Shown in pieces: positions 44,269 through 54,755 of a DNA stretch of 64,000 bases; position 1 is the first letter of the stretch; each line of letters opens with the position of its first letter. The notes under the pieces were generated by a model that was not told the origin of the DNA, did not search any database, and saw only the letters and a program-made list of their open reading frames with translations. The stretch comes from Polycladomyces abyssicola (GTDB lineage: Bacteria; Bacillota; Bacilli; Thermoactinomycetales; JIR-001). Location: positions 1,786,001 to 1,850,000 of the forward strand of contig NZ_AP024601.1 in NCBI RefSeq assembly GCF_018326425.1. Direction: 5' to 3'. The translations under genes were made by a program, and so were the position numbers.

Positions 44269-44917
44269 CTTCAGATCCTCCTTCATGAATAAGACGATAA
44301 ACCAAAGCAGCTCCGATTGCTCCCAAGCTGGTAGCAACGACATAAATCCATACGTGGTCCAATGTACCGGATACAACGGCAGGAGCAAGGGATCGGGCGG
44401 GGTTCATGGAAGCACCACTGATTGGTCCGGCAAACATGGCTTCCAGTCCTATTGTCGCGCCGATGGCGATACCGGCAAACGACTTCACTGCTTTACCATG
44501 AACAGCCGAGCCGAAAATCACCATCATCAGAGTAAAAGTCAAGATAAATTCCAACACAAAGGACTGCTGCCATGAATATCGCGGCAATGTGGCACCCAAG
44601 TGAGCTACGTTTCCAAAAAGTATACGCAACGTTCCACTCGCCGCCATTGCTCCTAGGATTTGAACAAGGACGTACCAACCAGCTTCACGTAACGATACAT
44701 CCCGGTTAACGAGAAAACCCAAGGTAACCGCGGGATTGAAGTGAGCTCCTGACACGTGCCCGAATGCATAAATCAGCGCCATCACAACCATCCCAAACGT
44801 CAATGCAATCCCGACATGAGTGATGCTTCTCGTAAGCTCATCGATGACAACGGCCCCTGTACCAGCAAACACAAGAAAATAAGTACCGATAAATTCTGCG
44901 ATCCATTTTCTTTTCAT
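44255..44917 (-). CDS. aqpS: Aquaporin/aquaglyceroporin (AqpS-like)
   Basis: A 220-residue MIP-family channel with six hydrophobic segments and two half-helix motifs, [10 protein letters not shown] and [10 protein letters not shown]. Hand alignment to AqpZ places F, A, A and R at the four selectivity-filter positions instead of F-H-T-R, implying a wider, less water-selective pore (inference). Located between arsR and arsC, it resembles the Sinorhizobium meliloti arsR-aqpS-arsC arrangement, where arsenite made by ArsC leaves through AqpS. ATG at 44917 follows TAGGAG by 7 nt. It could also admit trivalent arsenicals. Confidence 0.85.
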   Translation of the reverse strand: MKRKWIAEFIGTYFLVFAGTGAVVIDELTRSITHVGIALTFGMVVMALIYAFGHVSGAHFNPAVTLGFLVNRDVSLREAGWYVLVQILGAMAASGTLRILFGNVAHLGATLPRYSWQQSFVLEFILTFTLMMVIFGSAVHGKAVKSFAGIAIGATIGLEAMFAGPISGASMNPARSLAPAVVSGTLDHVWIYVVATSLGAIGAALVYRLIHEGGSEDEGQ

Positions 44918-44927
44918 CAATCCACTC

Positions 44928-45251
44928 CTACCCACAATGAACCTTTAAGCCTTTTTCTTTTAATGCTTCGATTTCGCTGCTCATATCTGGCAAGCAATTC
45001 AAAACGCTTGCCATGAAAGGAAACTCCGACCCATCCAAGGAATAAAAAACCCACTGTCCTTGACGGCGCTCCTTCACCAACTTAGCATTTTTCAACCTAC
45101 GCATATGTTGGGAAACGGCAGGTTGGCTGATATTCAATATCTCCACCAGTTCACAGACACACAACTCCTCTTCCTTCAACAGCGCAAGAATCTGTAAACG
45201 CGTTTTGTCGCCAAGCGCCTTATGACATTCCGCGAGAAGATGAACGTCCAT
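44928..45251 (-). CDS. arsR: ArsR-family arsenic-responsive repressor (second copy)
   Basis: A 107-residue winged-helix repressor with the canonical sensing motif ELCVCELV (C31, C33), the recognition helix ISQPAVSQHMRRLKNAKLV and a C-terminal HCG. It heads the arsR-aqpS-arsC operon. ATG at 45251 follows GAGGTGA; two in-frame ATGs lie slightly upstream. It differs markedly from the first ArsR, so the operons probably have separate regulators and possibly separate inducers. Confidence 0.9.
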   Translation of the reverse strand: MDVHLLAECHKALGDKTRLQILALLKEEELCVCELVEILNISQPAVSQHMRRLKNAKLVKERRQGQWVFYSLDGSEFPFMASVLNCLPDMSSEIEALKEKGLKVHCG

Positions 45252-45270
45252 CACCATCACCTCATGCATA

Positions 45271-45299
45271 TATAAACATATACTTATTTATAGTGTCAA
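45271..45299 (-). promoter_or_regulatory. Promoter and operator of the arsR-aqpS-arsC operon
   Basis: On the minus strand, TTGACA (45294-45299) is followed after 17 nt by TTTATA (45271-45276). Between and over them lies the near-perfect inverted repeat TATAAATA-N6-TGTTTATA (45271-45292), the shape of an ArsR operator. The sequence is unlike the ATCAA/TTGAT operator of the other operon. Confidence 0.55.
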
Positions 45300-45403
45300 A
45301 GAGAAATCTACAGGAAATTGATTACATATGGTACTTTTCTTTGCCCCTGATGACCACCTTCCAGGACATTCAACAATAATCGCGCGCTCCCTGTTACAGA
45401 CAC

Positions 45404-45456
45404 AAAAAAGCCAATGAAATCTATGAAGGAGCACTTCATAGACTCATTGGCTTTTT
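45404..45456 (-). terminator. proS terminator, long hairpin
   Basis: A long interrupted stem: AAAAAAGCCAATGA with TCATTGGCTTTTT, then TCTATGAAG with CTTCATAGA around a 5-nt loop. It has A and T flanks and can act in both directions. It lies about 70 nt past the proS stop and bounds the arsenic block on that side. Confidence 0.85.
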
Positions 45457-45524
45457 GCTTGACCTTACTGGAGTTTACGGTAAAGGTCGGTTACGGAAAC
45501 TGCAGTGGTTTTCTTTATCGATCC

Positions 45525-47249
45525 TTACGACGCGGGTTGATCCACGCGTTTGAGCAACTCCGGCAGTTGCTCCAACACTTCCTGCACCGCCAACTCGCCA
45601 CTTTCCCCGGACCGGCGGAATTTGTATTCTACCAATCCCTCCGAGACTTTGGCACCCACCGTGATCCGGAGAGGAATACCGATCAGGTCGGCGTCTTTGA
45701 ACTTCACGCCGGCTCGTTCCTCCCGGTCGTCAAACAATACCTCGTATCCGGCTTGGGTCAGCGCTTCGTACAATTGTTCGGCCGTACGCGCCTGATCCTC
45801 GTTTTTCATATTGACAGCGATCAGGTGAATTTGGAACGGGGCGATGCTGGAAGGCCAGATGATCCCGTTTTCGTCGTGGTGTTGCTCGACGACAGCCGCC
45901 ACCGTCCGGGAGATGCCGATGCCGTAACAACCCATAATATACGGTTGCTCCCGACCTTGCTTGTCCAGGAACGTCCCGCGCATCACTTCGCTGTAGCGGG
46001 TGCCCAGCTTAAACACGTGCCCCACTTCGATGCCACGGGCGAACCGGATGGAGCCGCCGCAACGCGGGCAGACATCGCCCTCCTGGATGTTGCGCAAGTC
46101 GGCATACAGATCCACCTGGAAATCCCGATCCGGCACCACATGAATCAAGTGCGCGTCGGCTTCGTTGGCACCGACCACTGCTTCCGGCATCACTTTGACA
46201 GCCCGGTCGGCAAGGATTTTCACTTTTTCCTTCAAGCCGACCGGCCCGGCAAAACCGACCGGTGCCCCCGTCACGCGACGAACGGTCGCCTCGTCAGCCA
46301 ACTCGCAGATCGAGGCATTCAACACGTTCTTCACCTTGACTTCGTTCACTTCATGGTCGCCGCGAACCAAAACCAGCACCGGCTCCTTGTCCGCGACAAA
46401 CAAGATGCTTTTGATCACCTGATCCGGTTTGACGCCCAATACTTTCGTCACTTCTTCAATGGTGGACGCTTTTGGTGTGGCCACCTTCTCCGGCTGCTGC
46501 TCTCCGCGCGTCACTTCCGCCGGTTCGTTGAACACCACCTCGGCCATTTCGATGTTGGCCGCATAGTCGCATTCATTGCAGAGCGCAATCGTATCCTCAC
46601 CGGAGTCGGCCAACACCATAAACTCGTGCGTCCCCTTTCCTCCGATGGCACCGGCGTCCGCTTCCACCGCTCGGAAATCCAATCCGCAACGGGTGAATAC
46701 ATTGACATAGGCATCGTACATCGCCTGGTAGGTCTCGTCCAGACTCTCCCGGTCCGTGTGGAAAGAGTAGGCATCTTTCATGATAAATTCCCGACCGCGC
46801 AACAAACCGGAACGCGGCCGGCGCTCGTCGCGGAATTTGGTCTGGATCTGATACAGCGTCATCGGCAGCCGTTTATAGGAGTTGATGAAGTGACGGACCA
46901 AATCGGTGATCACTTCTTCATGGGTCGGTCCCAAGACGAACTCCCGCTCGTGACGGTCTTTCAGCTTGACGAGTTCCGGTCCGTAGGTTTCGTACCGACC
47001 GGTTTCCTGCCAAAGTTCGGCCGGATGCATTGCTGGCAACAACAACTCCTGCGCACCCGTCCGATCCATCTCTTCGCGCACGATCTGTTCCACTTTTCTC
47101 AGCACGCGATACGCCAGCGGCATGTAGGTGTAAACCCCCGCCGCAAGTTGGCGGATCAGACCAGCCCGGAGCATCAGACGATGGCTGACCATCTCCGCCG
47201 CTTCGGAAACTTCACGCAAGGTAGGTATCAAAGCTGTTTTTTGCCTCAT
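45525..47249 (-). CDS. proS: Prolyl-tRNA synthetase
   Basis: A 574-residue class II synthetase of the bacterial type. It has the N-terminal [15 protein letters not shown] region, motif 2 around [21 protein letters not shown], the inserted YbaK-like editing domain (about 225-410) and a C-terminal anticodon-binding domain. It charges tRNA-Pro. It lies downstream of rseP; its usual neighbour polC is displaced by about 4.5 kb. Confidence 0.96.
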   Translation of the reverse strand: MRQKTALIPTLREVSEAAEMVSHRLMLRAGLIRQLAAGVYTYMPLAYRVLRKVEQIVREEMDRTGAQELLLPAMHPAELWQETGRYETYGPELVKLKDRHEREFVLGPTHEEVITDLVRHFINSYKRLPMTLYQIQTKFRDERRPRSGLLRGREFIMKDAYSFHTDRESLDETYQAMYDAYVNVFTRCGLDFRAVEADAGAIGGKGTHEFMVLADSGEDTIALCNECDYAANIEMAEVVFNEPAEVTRGEQQPEKVATPKASTIEEVTKVLGVKPDQVIKSILFVADKEPVLVLVRGDHEVNEVKVKNVLNASICELADEATVRRVTGAPVGFAGPVGLKEKVKILADRAVKVMPEAVVGANEADAHLIHVVPDRDFQVDLYADLRNIQEGDVCPRCGGSIRFARGIEVGHVFKLGTRYSEVMRGTFLDKQGREQPYIMGCYGIGISRTVAAVVEQHHDENGIIWPSSIAPFQIHLIAVNMKNEDQARTAEQLYEALTQAGYEVLFDDREERAGVKFKDADLIGIPLRITVGAKVSEGLVEYKFRRSGESGELAVQEVLEQLPELLKRVDQPAS

Positions 47250-47271
47250 CGATCTCTCCTCATTTCACCCT

Positions 47272-48531
47272 TCAACGTTGACTGAAAAACACTTTCATGA
47301 TGTCGTTGTACGTCACTGCCAACATCAGTACCATCAGCAAAGCGAATCCGACAAAGTGAACCATGCTCTCCTTGTTCGGATCCACCGGCCGTCCACGCAA
47401 AGCCTCCAAGCCGATAAACACCAGTCGGCTTCCGTCCAAAGCCGGAATGGGCAACAGATTAAACACGCCGAGATACAGGCTGAGCAAAGCCGTCCACCTG
47501 ATCAAGGCGAGGAAACCCGCTTCGGCAGCCTGTCCGGTGATGGAGGCAATCTGCACCGGACCTCCCAGGGCCTGGATGCCAATTTTGCCTGTGATCAATT
47601 GGCCGAACCCTTCAAAGATCCGGTTCGTCCACATGACGGTCTCCTTTGCCCCCTTCACCACCACTTCTGTGGCGGTGGCCGGTTGCTGCTTCAAGCGTAC
47701 ATTCATGAGATACTGTTTGATTTGCGGGTTCCAAATCGGTTTCACCTTGGTTTGAAAAACCTGGTCCCCACGCTGTACCGTGATCAACATCGGTTGCCCC
47801 TGTGATTGCTGCACCTTTTCCCGTAAGTCGTCACCGTCACGGATCGTTTGACCGTCCACGGCACGAATCACATCTCCTGATTTTAACCCAGCCTCGGCTG
47901 CAGGTGAACCGGGTACCACATCTTGAATCACCTTGGATTCAACACCGGTCAGTTTAACCAAGACCATGAACAACACAGTGGCCAATACGATGTTGAAAAC
48001 GGGTCCTGCCAAAATCGTCAGCGCACGCTGCCCCAGTGTTTTGGAACTGAATTGCCGGTCCAAAGGAGCGATCTGTGTTTTATCCTTTTGATCGCGGTAC
48101 AGAAAGGCTTGCGGATGAACGTCATATCGTAAGGCACGACCATCTTCCGTCTCCAGACGGACGAACAAGTCCTTCTCCAAATCCATTCCCGTTACTTTCC
48201 CTTTAACGGGCAGGGACTGGTACTTCGGATGTTTTGGGAAAAAGAATCCCGTCACACGATTCTGATCATCCAATTCCACCGCCACTTCGGATCCCGTCTG
48301 CATCTCGACGATTTCCGGGTCTTCCCCCGCCATCCGTACAAAGCCACCCAACGGTAATGCGCGGATCGAATACTGGGTTTCCCCTTTCCAACGAGAGAAA
48401 ATCTTGGGACCGAACCCGATGGCGAACTCCCTTACCAAGATTCCCGCCCGTTTGGCAAAGAGGAAATGTCCCAATTCATGAATGAACACCAAAACGCTCA
48501 ACACGATGACAAATGACAAGATGGTTTGCAT
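47272..48531 (-). CDS. rseP: Site-2 zinc metalloprotease RseP/RasP
   Basis: A 419-residue intramembrane protease. HELGH lies in the first transmembrane segment, a PDZ domain occupies the middle (GSPAAEAGLKSGDVIRAVDG), and LLPIPALDGSRL in a late segment supplies the third metal ligand. In Bacillus RasP cleaves anti-sigma factors and clears signal peptides. ATG at 48531 has an AAGGCGGTG site; a start at 48561 would add 10 residues without one. Confidence 0.93.
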   Translation of the reverse strand: MQTILSFVIVLSVLVFIHELGHFLFAKRAGILVREFAIGFGPKIFSRWKGETQYSIRALPLGGFVRMAGEDPEIVEMQTGSEVAVELDDQNRVTGFFFPKHPKYQSLPVKGKVTGMDLEKDLFVRLETEDGRALRYDVHPQAFLYRDQKDKTQIAPLDRQFSSKTLGQRALTILAGPVFNIVLATVLFMVLVKLTGVESKVIQDVVPGSPAAEAGLKSGDVIRAVDGQTIRDGDDLREKVQQSQGQPMLITVQRGDQVFQTKVKPIWNPQIKQYLMNVRLKQQPATATEVVVKGAKETVMWTNRIFEGFGQLITGKIGIQALGGPVQIASITGQAAEAGFLALIRWTALLSLYLGVFNLLPIPALDGSRLVFIGLEALRGRPVDPNKESMVHFVGFALLMVLMLAVTYNDIMKVFFSQR

Positions 48532-48560
48532 CCCGATCACCGCCTTGTTTTTCAATGGCA

Positions 48561-48580
48561 AGGGCGTGTCTGGTGGTTGT
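48561..48580 (-). repeat. Dispersed repeat, terminal fragment (copy 4, inverted)
   Basis: Minus-strand reading ACAACCACCAGACACGCCCT matches the end of copy 1 (CACCACCAGACACGCC). It lies in the 72-nt gap between dxr and rseP. Confidence 0.45.
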
Positions 48581-48603
48581 CCACACCGGACATCCCTTGT
48601 CTT

Positions 48604-49755
48604 TTACACGCATACCCGGTCATCGTAGGCGACGCTTCTCGCCCATCGGTCTGCCTCATCGATCGCTTCCAACGAAGGTTCAGTGATGGGTTGGTGCCGT
48701 TCCATCACCCGCTCGATGACCTTCTCCATTTCCAGGAAGGATATCTCCCTCGCCAAAAAGCGTTCGACAGCCACTTCGTTGGCGGCATTGAGAACGGTGG
48801 GCATTGTACCGCCGATTCGTCCCGCCTCATATGCCATTCTCAAACAAGGATACCGGTCAAAATCCGCCCGGCGGAAATGAAGACTGCCCAACTCGATCCA
48901 ATCCAATCGTTTCGTGCTGAGCGAAAGTCGTTTCGGGTACGTGAGCGCGTATTGAATGGGTACGCGCATATCCGGCGTTCCCAATTGTGCCATCACGGCA
49001 CCGTCGACAAACTCCACCATCGAGTGGATGATACTCTCCGGGTGAATGACCACTTCGATCCGGTCATACGGAAGATCGAACAGCCAATGCGCCTCAATCA
49101 CTTCCAACCCTTTGTTCATCATGGTGGCGGAATCGATGGTGACCTTGGCTCCCATTGACCAATTGGGGTGTTTCAGTGCTGCCTCCGGAGTCGCTTCGGC
49201 CAATTGCTCGCGTGTCCAATCCCGAAACGCCCCGCCGGAAGCCGTCAAGATGATTCGGTGAACATCCTTGTGACGTTCCCCATTCAAACATTGGAATATG
49301 GCCGAGTGTTCGCTGTCGATCGGATAGATGGTGACACCTGCGCGTTCTGCCGCCTTTTTGACGATATGCCCCGCCGTCACCAGCGTTTCCTTGTTGGCCA
49401 GCCCGATGGCCTTACCCGCTTCGATCGCCGCCAATGTCGGGCGCAAACCGCGACTGCCGACCAAAGCGGACACAACATAATCGGCATCGGGATGGGTGGC
49501 CACCGACAACACACCTTCATCTCCCCACATCACTTTCACCCCGGCGTCCACCCGGCTCCGCACCGCCTCAGCCGCTTCTTTCGTCGCCATGGACACCAGG
49601 CGGGGGCGAAAACGGTTCACTTGTCGCACCATCTCTTCCACATTGGTTCCGGCCGCCAGCGCCACGACTTCAAATTGATCAGGGTGCTCCGCCGCCACAG
49701 CCAGCGTATTGGTGCCGATGGAACCTGTGGAACCGAGAATGGCCAGATGTCTCAT
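48604..49755 (-). CDS. dxr: 1-deoxy-D-xylulose 5-phosphate reductoisomerase
   Basis: A 383-residue NADPH-dependent enzyme of the MEP isoprenoid pathway. [11 protein letters not shown] opens the nucleotide fold, [12 protein letters not shown] and [11 protein letters not shown] mark the catalytic domain, and [13 protein letters not shown] the metal region. It lies between cdsA and rseP, the usual order. Confidence 0.96.
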   Translation of the reverse strand: MRHLAILGSTGSIGTNTLAVAAEHPDQFEVVALAAGTNVEEMVRQVNRFRPRLVSMATKEAAEAVRSRVDAGVKVMWGDEGVLSVATHPDADYVVSALVGSRGLRPTLAAIEAGKAIGLANKETLVTAGHIVKKAAERAGVTIYPIDSEHSAIFQCLNGERHKDVHRIILTASGGAFRDWTREQLAEATPEAALKHPNWSMGAKVTIDSATMMNKGLEVIEAHWLFDLPYDRIEVVIHPESIIHSMVEFVDGAVMAQLGTPDMRVPIQYALTYPKRLSLSTKRLDWIELGSLHFRRADFDRYPCLRMAYEAGRIGGTMPTVLNAANEVAVERFLAREISFLEMEKVIERVMERHQPITEPSLEAIDEADRWARSVAYDDRVCV

Positions 49756-49767
49756 GAAACTTCCTCC

Positions 49768-50568
49768 TCAAATCAGGTGACATACTTTGAGCACAATCAA
49801 ACTGAACAGCAAGCTGTCGAATCGGTCCAATACGCCGCCGTGCCCCGGTAGCAACATACCGGAATCCTTTACCCCTGTTGTACGTTTCCACGCCGATTCG
49901 ACCAAATCACCCAACTGGCCCGTCACTGCGACGAGCAGGCTGATGCCCAACAGCGCCAGTGGTTTGGCATCGATGGGCAAAATCCATCCGGCGGCCACAC
50001 CCATCAAAACCGAGAAAATGATGCCGCCGATGGAGCCTTCTACGGTTTTGTTGGGACTGATGGCCGGCCACAGTCTGCGCCGGCCATACTGTTTCCCGAC
50101 AAAATAGGCACCCGAGTCATTGGTCCATGTAATCAACAGAACCAACAGCGTCCATGCCCACCCATCAGGTCGCCAAATAAACTGCATCATAAACGTAAAA
50201 CCAAAACCTATGTATAGCGCACCAACCAGCAGATAGGCGGTCTCATGAATGTTGACGCGGTTTTTGGTCCACACGGTCAGCAGAAAATAGAGTATGAGAC
50301 CGATCAATATGTTTTCGGGTGAATGGAAAACACCCGCGTACGGGTGGGCCACAGCCGAGAACAATCCGGACAAAAACAGGAGCCAGACGACCATAAAGCC
50401 TATGGCCGCTTGCAGGCTGTTCCACTTTACACGGTTCATCCGGCAGTATTCCGCATATCCCACCGTGGCCAGCAGGCCGACCAGTCCGGTGTACCACCAA
50501 CCGCCCATCCACAGAAGGAAAAGAAATCCCGCGGCGCCCAACACCCCCGTGATCACACGTTGCTTCAT
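49768..50568 (-). CDS. cdsA: Phosphatidate cytidylyltransferase
   Basis: A 266-residue polytopic membrane enzyme making CDP-diacylglycerol. The signature KRTTGVKDSGMLLPGHGG lies near the C-terminus and SPNKTVEGSIGG before it. About seven hydrophobic segments are visible. It follows uppS by 21 nt. Confidence 0.95.
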   Translation of the reverse strand: MKQRVITGVLGAAGFLFLLWMGGWWYTGLVGLLATVGYAEYCRMNRVKWNSLQAAIGFMVVWLLFLSGLFSAVAHPYAGVFHSPENILIGLILYFLLTVWTKNRVNIHETAYLLVGALYIGFGFTFMMQFIWRPDGWAWTLLVLLITWTNDSGAYFVGKQYGRRRLWPAISPNKTVEGSIGGIIFSVLMGVAAGWILPIDAKPLALLGISLLVAVTGQLGDLVESAWKRTTGVKDSGMLLPGHGGVLDRFDSLLFSLIVLKVCHLI

Positions 50569-50589
50569 CCTTGGACTCTCCTGTCTTCA

Positions 50590-51375
50590 TCATACCGCCC
50601 CGTAACGACGCGAGCGCTGTTGATAATCCATGATCGCTTGATAAAACAGTTCGCGGTTGAAATCAGGCCACGCCACTTCGGTGAACCACAGTTCGCTGTA
50701 AGCCAGCTGCCACAACATGAAGTTGCTGATCCGAATCTCCCCGCTGGTACGGATGATCAAATCCGGGTCCGGTTGCCCGGCCGTGTACAAATATCGATCC
50801 ACCGTTTGTTCGTCGACCTCGTCTTTATCCATCTTTCCCGTTTCCACGTCTTCTATAATCCGTTTCAATGCCATCACGATTTCCGTTCGTGAACCGTAGT
50901 TGAGCGCCAGATTGAGTGTAAGACCCGTGTTCTCTTTCGTCTCCTCCTGAAACGTACGCATCGCCCGCTGCGTATGCGGCGGCAAGTCCTCCTCCTGGCC
51001 CAGCATCTTCACACGGACGTTTCGCCTTTTCAAATCTTCCAGATCGGTTTTCAGAAACTCTTCGGGCAGTTTCATCAGGTATTCCACTTCTTCTTTGGGT
51101 CGTTTCCAGTTCTCCGTTGAAAAGGAGTAAAGCGTCAGAGACTGGATGCCCAAGTCGTCCGCCGCACGGACAATTTCACGTACAGTTTTCATCCCTTCGC
51201 GGTGACCGGCGATGCGGGGAAGTCCCCTCTTTTTGGCCCAACGACCGTTCCCATCCATGATCACGGCCACATGCCGGGGAATAGGCCCCTTTTTCAAAGC
51301 ATGCAACCGATCTTCATCCTTGGGTTTTGTATCTTCCGTATAACCGGTCAACCATTGCTTCAGCGTTTGGATCAT
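50590..51375 (-). CDS. uppS: Undecaprenyl diphosphate synthase
   Basis: A 261-residue cis-prenyltransferase supplying the lipid carrier for cell-wall synthesis. Motifs are IMDGNGRWAKKRG with the catalytic Asp, GHREGMKTVREI, LYSFSTENWKRP, and RTSGEIRISNFMLWQ. ATG at 51375 has CGGAGGA 7 nt upstream. Confidence 0.96.
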   Translation of the reverse strand: MIQTLKQWLTGYTEDTKPKDEDRLHALKKGPIPRHVAVIMDGNGRWAKKRGLPRIAGHREGMKTVREIVRAADDLGIQSLTLYSFSTENWKRPKEEVEYLMKLPEEFLKTDLEDLKRRNVRVKMLGQEEDLPPHTQRAMRTFQEETKENTGLTLNLALNYGSRTEIVMALKRIIEDVETGKMDKDEVDEQTVDRYLYTAGQPDPDLIIRTSGEIRISNFMLWQLAYSELWFTEVAWPDFNRELFYQAIMDYQQRSRRYGAV

Positions 51376-51450
51376 GATCATTCCTCCGCACATTACCTGT
51401 CGCAATACAACTCTAGTATAATACAAACCGTTGACCCAAGAAATGATTTG

Positions 51451-51482
51451 AAAAAAACCCCCTCATCCGTGAAGAAGAGGGG
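51451..51482 (-). terminator. frr terminator
   Basis: CCCCTC/GAGGGG stem with a 12-nt loop followed on the minus strand by seven T residues, between frr and uppS. Transcription therefore seems to stop after frr and restart for uppS. Confidence 0.85.
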
Positions 51483-51560
51483 CTCCCGAAAAACGCCACG
51501 CTTTTCGCTGCGAAAACGCCTTGGGAACATGGTTCCTCAAGCCGTTTTGGCACGCAGCTG

Positions 51561-52117
51561 TCAGATTTCCATGATCTCTTTTTCTTTGGCCGCTACAACC
51601 TTGTCCGCTTCCTGAATGAATTTGTCGGTCAGTTTTTGAATCTCATCCTGCCCGCGGCGGGATTCATCCTCGGAGATGTCGCCGTTTTTCTCCAATTTCT
51701 TGATTTCATCGTTGGCGTCACGTCGAATGTTTCGGATAGCCACTTTGGCTTCTTCGCCCGTCTTCTTGACCACCTTGACCAGCTCGGCACGCCGTTCCTG
51801 GGTCAAAGCCGGCAAGTTGATGCGAATGACATTGCCGTCATTCGACGGGGTCAGCCCCAGATCTGATTTCATGATGGCACGCTCAATTTCAGCCAGAGCG
51901 GATTTATCCCACGGCTGAATCACCAACGTGCGCGGATCCGGCGTTGAGATGTTGGCCAATTGGTTCACAGGCATTTCACTGCCGTAGTACTCGACCACCA
52001 CTTTATCGAGCAGTGCCGGTGTCGCGCGGCCGGCACGCAAAGCGGCCAAATCTTTCTTCAACACTTGAATCGCTTTCTCCATCTTATCGGATGCTTGTTT
52101 TTTCACCGGCTCCAGCA

Positions 52118-52118
<1 letters not shown>
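51561..52118 (-). CDS. frr: Ribosome recycling factor
   Basis: A 185-residue factor that splits post-termination ribosomes with [35 protein letters not shown] and [14 protein letters not shown] are conserved motifs. The ATG overlaps the pyrH stop (TGATG). Confidence 0.97.
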
Positions 52119-52906
<788 letters not shown>

Positions 52907-52908
52907 TC

Positions 52909-52949
52909 ATCGTCAAAAAAGGGAACACCGGGTGTTCCCTTTTTGACGC
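52909..52949 (-). terminator. tsf terminator
   Basis: CGTCAAAAAAGGGAACACC pairs almost completely with GGTGTTCCCTTTTTGACG, a bidirectional intrinsic terminator between tsf and pyrH. Confidence 0.88.
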
Positions 52950-52954
52950 GAAAC

Positions 52955-53605
52955 TCACTTCTTCATTTGAGCCATGACTTCTTCAACGAAGTTGTCTTCG
53001 CGTTTTTCCAGCCCTTCACCCAGCTCGTAACGTACAAAACGACGAATGGAGATGTTTTCCCCGATCCGGGCGATTTGCTCTTTCACCAACTGATCGATCG
53101 TTTTGTCGCCGTCTTTGATGAACGGCTGTTCCAACAAACATACTTGTTGGAAGTATTTCTCCAGTCGACCCGCCACCATTTTGTCCACGATGTGTTCGGG
53201 CTTGCCTTCGTTCAAAGCTTGAGTACGCAGGATTTCGCGCTCCTTTTCCACCTCTTCGGCGGGCACTTCCTCACGACGCACGTACTTCGGCGCCATCGCA
53301 GCGATCTGCATCGCGATGTCCTTCACAAACGCTTGGAATTCGGCGTTTTTCGCCACGAAGTCGGTTTCGCAGTTCACTTCTACCAACACGCCGATTCGTC
53401 CGCCTGCGTGTATGTAGGATTCCACAAGCCCTTCGGCAGCGATTCGGCCTGCTTTTTTCTCGGCAGCAGCCAGTCCTTTCTCGCGCAGGATTTCTACTGC
53501 TTTGTCCATGTCACCGTTCGCTTCTTGCAGGGCCTTTTTGCAATCCATCATGCCGGCGCCCGTTTTTTCCCGCAATTCTTTTACTTGAGCCGCGCTAATG
53601 GCCAT
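52955..53605 (-). CDS. tsf: Translation elongation factor Ts
   Basis: A 216-residue nucleotide-exchange factor for EF-Tu. It begins [20 protein letters not shown] with the [15 protein letters not shown] motif, and [11 protein letters not shown] lies near residue 80. It is the short single-core form typical of thermophile-like and many Firmicute Ts proteins; B. subtilis Ts is longer (293 residues). Confidence 0.96.
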   Translation of the reverse strand: MAISAAQVKELREKTGAGMMDCKKALQEANGDMDKAVEILREKGLAAAEKKAGRIAAEGLVESYIHAGGRIGVLVEVNCETDFVAKNAEFQAFVKDIAMQIAAMAPKYVRREEVPAEEVEKEREILRTQALNEGKPEHIVDKMVAGRLEKYFQQVCLLEQPFIKDGDKTIDQLVKEQIARIGENISIRRFVRYELGEGLEKREDNFVEEVMAQMKK

Positions 53606-53761
53606 GAAGAGATTCCTCCTTCAACAGTCTTGTTCTTCCATTCGCCCAGGGAATTGGGTGCACTTTTTTCCTTTCCGCCCCTGTGTTTCCATGCTTCTCA
53701 GGTCGCTCACTGAAAAGAAAAAAGGCACTTTCCTTTCCTCCAGGGGATCATAACGCAGGAA

Positions 53762-53800
53762 AAGGGTGGGCAGGAATCCCTTCCCACAGCCACCCTTTGC
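53762..53800 (-). terminator. rpsB terminator-like hairpin
   Basis: AAAGGGTGG and CCACCCTTT pair across about 20 nt just past the rpsB stop codon. It may attenuate rather than separate rpsB and tsf. Confidence 0.6.
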
Positions 53801-53810
53801 TTTCGATCAA

Positions 53811-54509
53811 TTACGAAGCACTTTGCTCGCCTTGTTTCCCTTCCAACACGGCATCGGCCATTTTGGAGGTGAACAACCGCACAGCGCGGATGGCATCATC
53901 GTTACCCGGAATCACGTAATCCACTTCGTCCGGATCGCAGTTGGTATCCACGATCGCCACGATCGGGATGTTCAGCTTGCGCGCTTCAGCCACAGCGATC
54001 CGTTCTTTGCGCGGATCGATGATGAATACCGCATCCGGCAGTTTTTTCATCTGCTTGATGCCGCCCAGGAATTTTTCCAGGCGTGCCTTTTCTTTGCGCA
54101 GCAACACCACTTCTTTTTTCGGCAGGACGTCAAAGGTGCCGTCTTGCTCCATTTCCTCCAGCTGGTGCAGACGCTCGATCCGTTTGCGGATCGTTTGGAA
54201 GTTGGTCAGGGTACCGCCCAGCCAACGATGGTTGACATAGAACATGCCGCAGCGTTCCGCTTCTTCCCGCACTGCGTCCTGCGCTTGCTTCTTGGTCCCC
54301 ACAAACAAGAGGTTGCCGCCTTGTGCGGCCAGCTCGCGGACGAAGTTGTAGGCTTCTTCCATCATCTTCACGGTTTTTTGCAGATCGATGATGTAGATCC
54401 CGTTCCGTTCCGTGAAGATGTATTTCGCCATTTTCGGGTTCCAACGACGCGTTTGGTGTCCGAAGTGAACACCGGCTTCCAGCAATTGTTTCATCGAAAC
54501 GACAGCCAC
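53811..54509 (-). CDS. rpsB: 30S ribosomal protein S2
   Basis: A 232-residue ribosomal protein. [42 protein letters not shown] and PDAVFIIDP are invariant S2 segments. The start is GTG at 54509, 6 nt after AAGGAGGA. It is directly followed upstream by codY's 3' end, without intervening flagellar genes. Confidence 0.97.
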   Translation of the reverse strand: MAVVSMKQLLEAGVHFGHQTRRWNPKMAKYIFTERNGIYIIDLQKTVKMMEEAYNFVRELAAQGGNLLFVGTKKQAQDAVREEAERCGMFYVNHRWLGGTLTNFQTIRKRIERLHQLEEMEQDGTFDVLPKKEVVLLRKEKARLEKFLGGIKQMKKLPDAVFIIDPRKERIAVAEARKLNIPIVAIVDTNCDPDEVDYVIPGNDDAIRAVRLFTSKMADAVLEGKQGEQSAS

Positions 54510-54626
54510 GAAAATTCCTCCTTCTTTGTTCTTCCTCCGCCGGATTCATCCGCGAACGGGACCGCACACCACAGCGGCGGCACATCCGTCCGCTTCCTCC
54601 AACGTGTGTGTTTCACACCGCTCTAT

Positions 54627-54656
54627 AATATAACACAATCGTCTCGCCGGTGGCAA
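54627..54656 (-). promoter_or_regulatory. Likely rpsB promoter
   Basis: TTGCCA (54651-54656) and TATATT (54627-54632) are spaced by 18 nt on the minus strand, leaving a leader of about 110 nt before rpsB. The leader contains GTGTG/CACAC complementarity and may be regulatory, as S2 is often autoregulated; I could not fit a known structure. Confidence 0.5.
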
Positions 54657-54755
54657 GAACTTCGGCAGTGTCCATAAGTTTACAGTCAGCGGGGTGTCGG
54701 ATCATTTCATCAAGGGGCAAGTCCTGACACAACCGCGTTCAACAACCTGGTTACC

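Noticed and set aside
44268-44388. N-terminal membrane extension of ArsC
   Set aside because: The extension is the aquaporin coding end read in another frame; the ATG at 44268 has its own ribosome site and gives the normal ArsC length.
45414-47285. 623-codon plus-strand open frame
   Set aside because: It lies entirely opposite proS, is rich in His, Arg and Gln as expected from antisense of GC-rich coding DNA, and has no ribosome site or family match.
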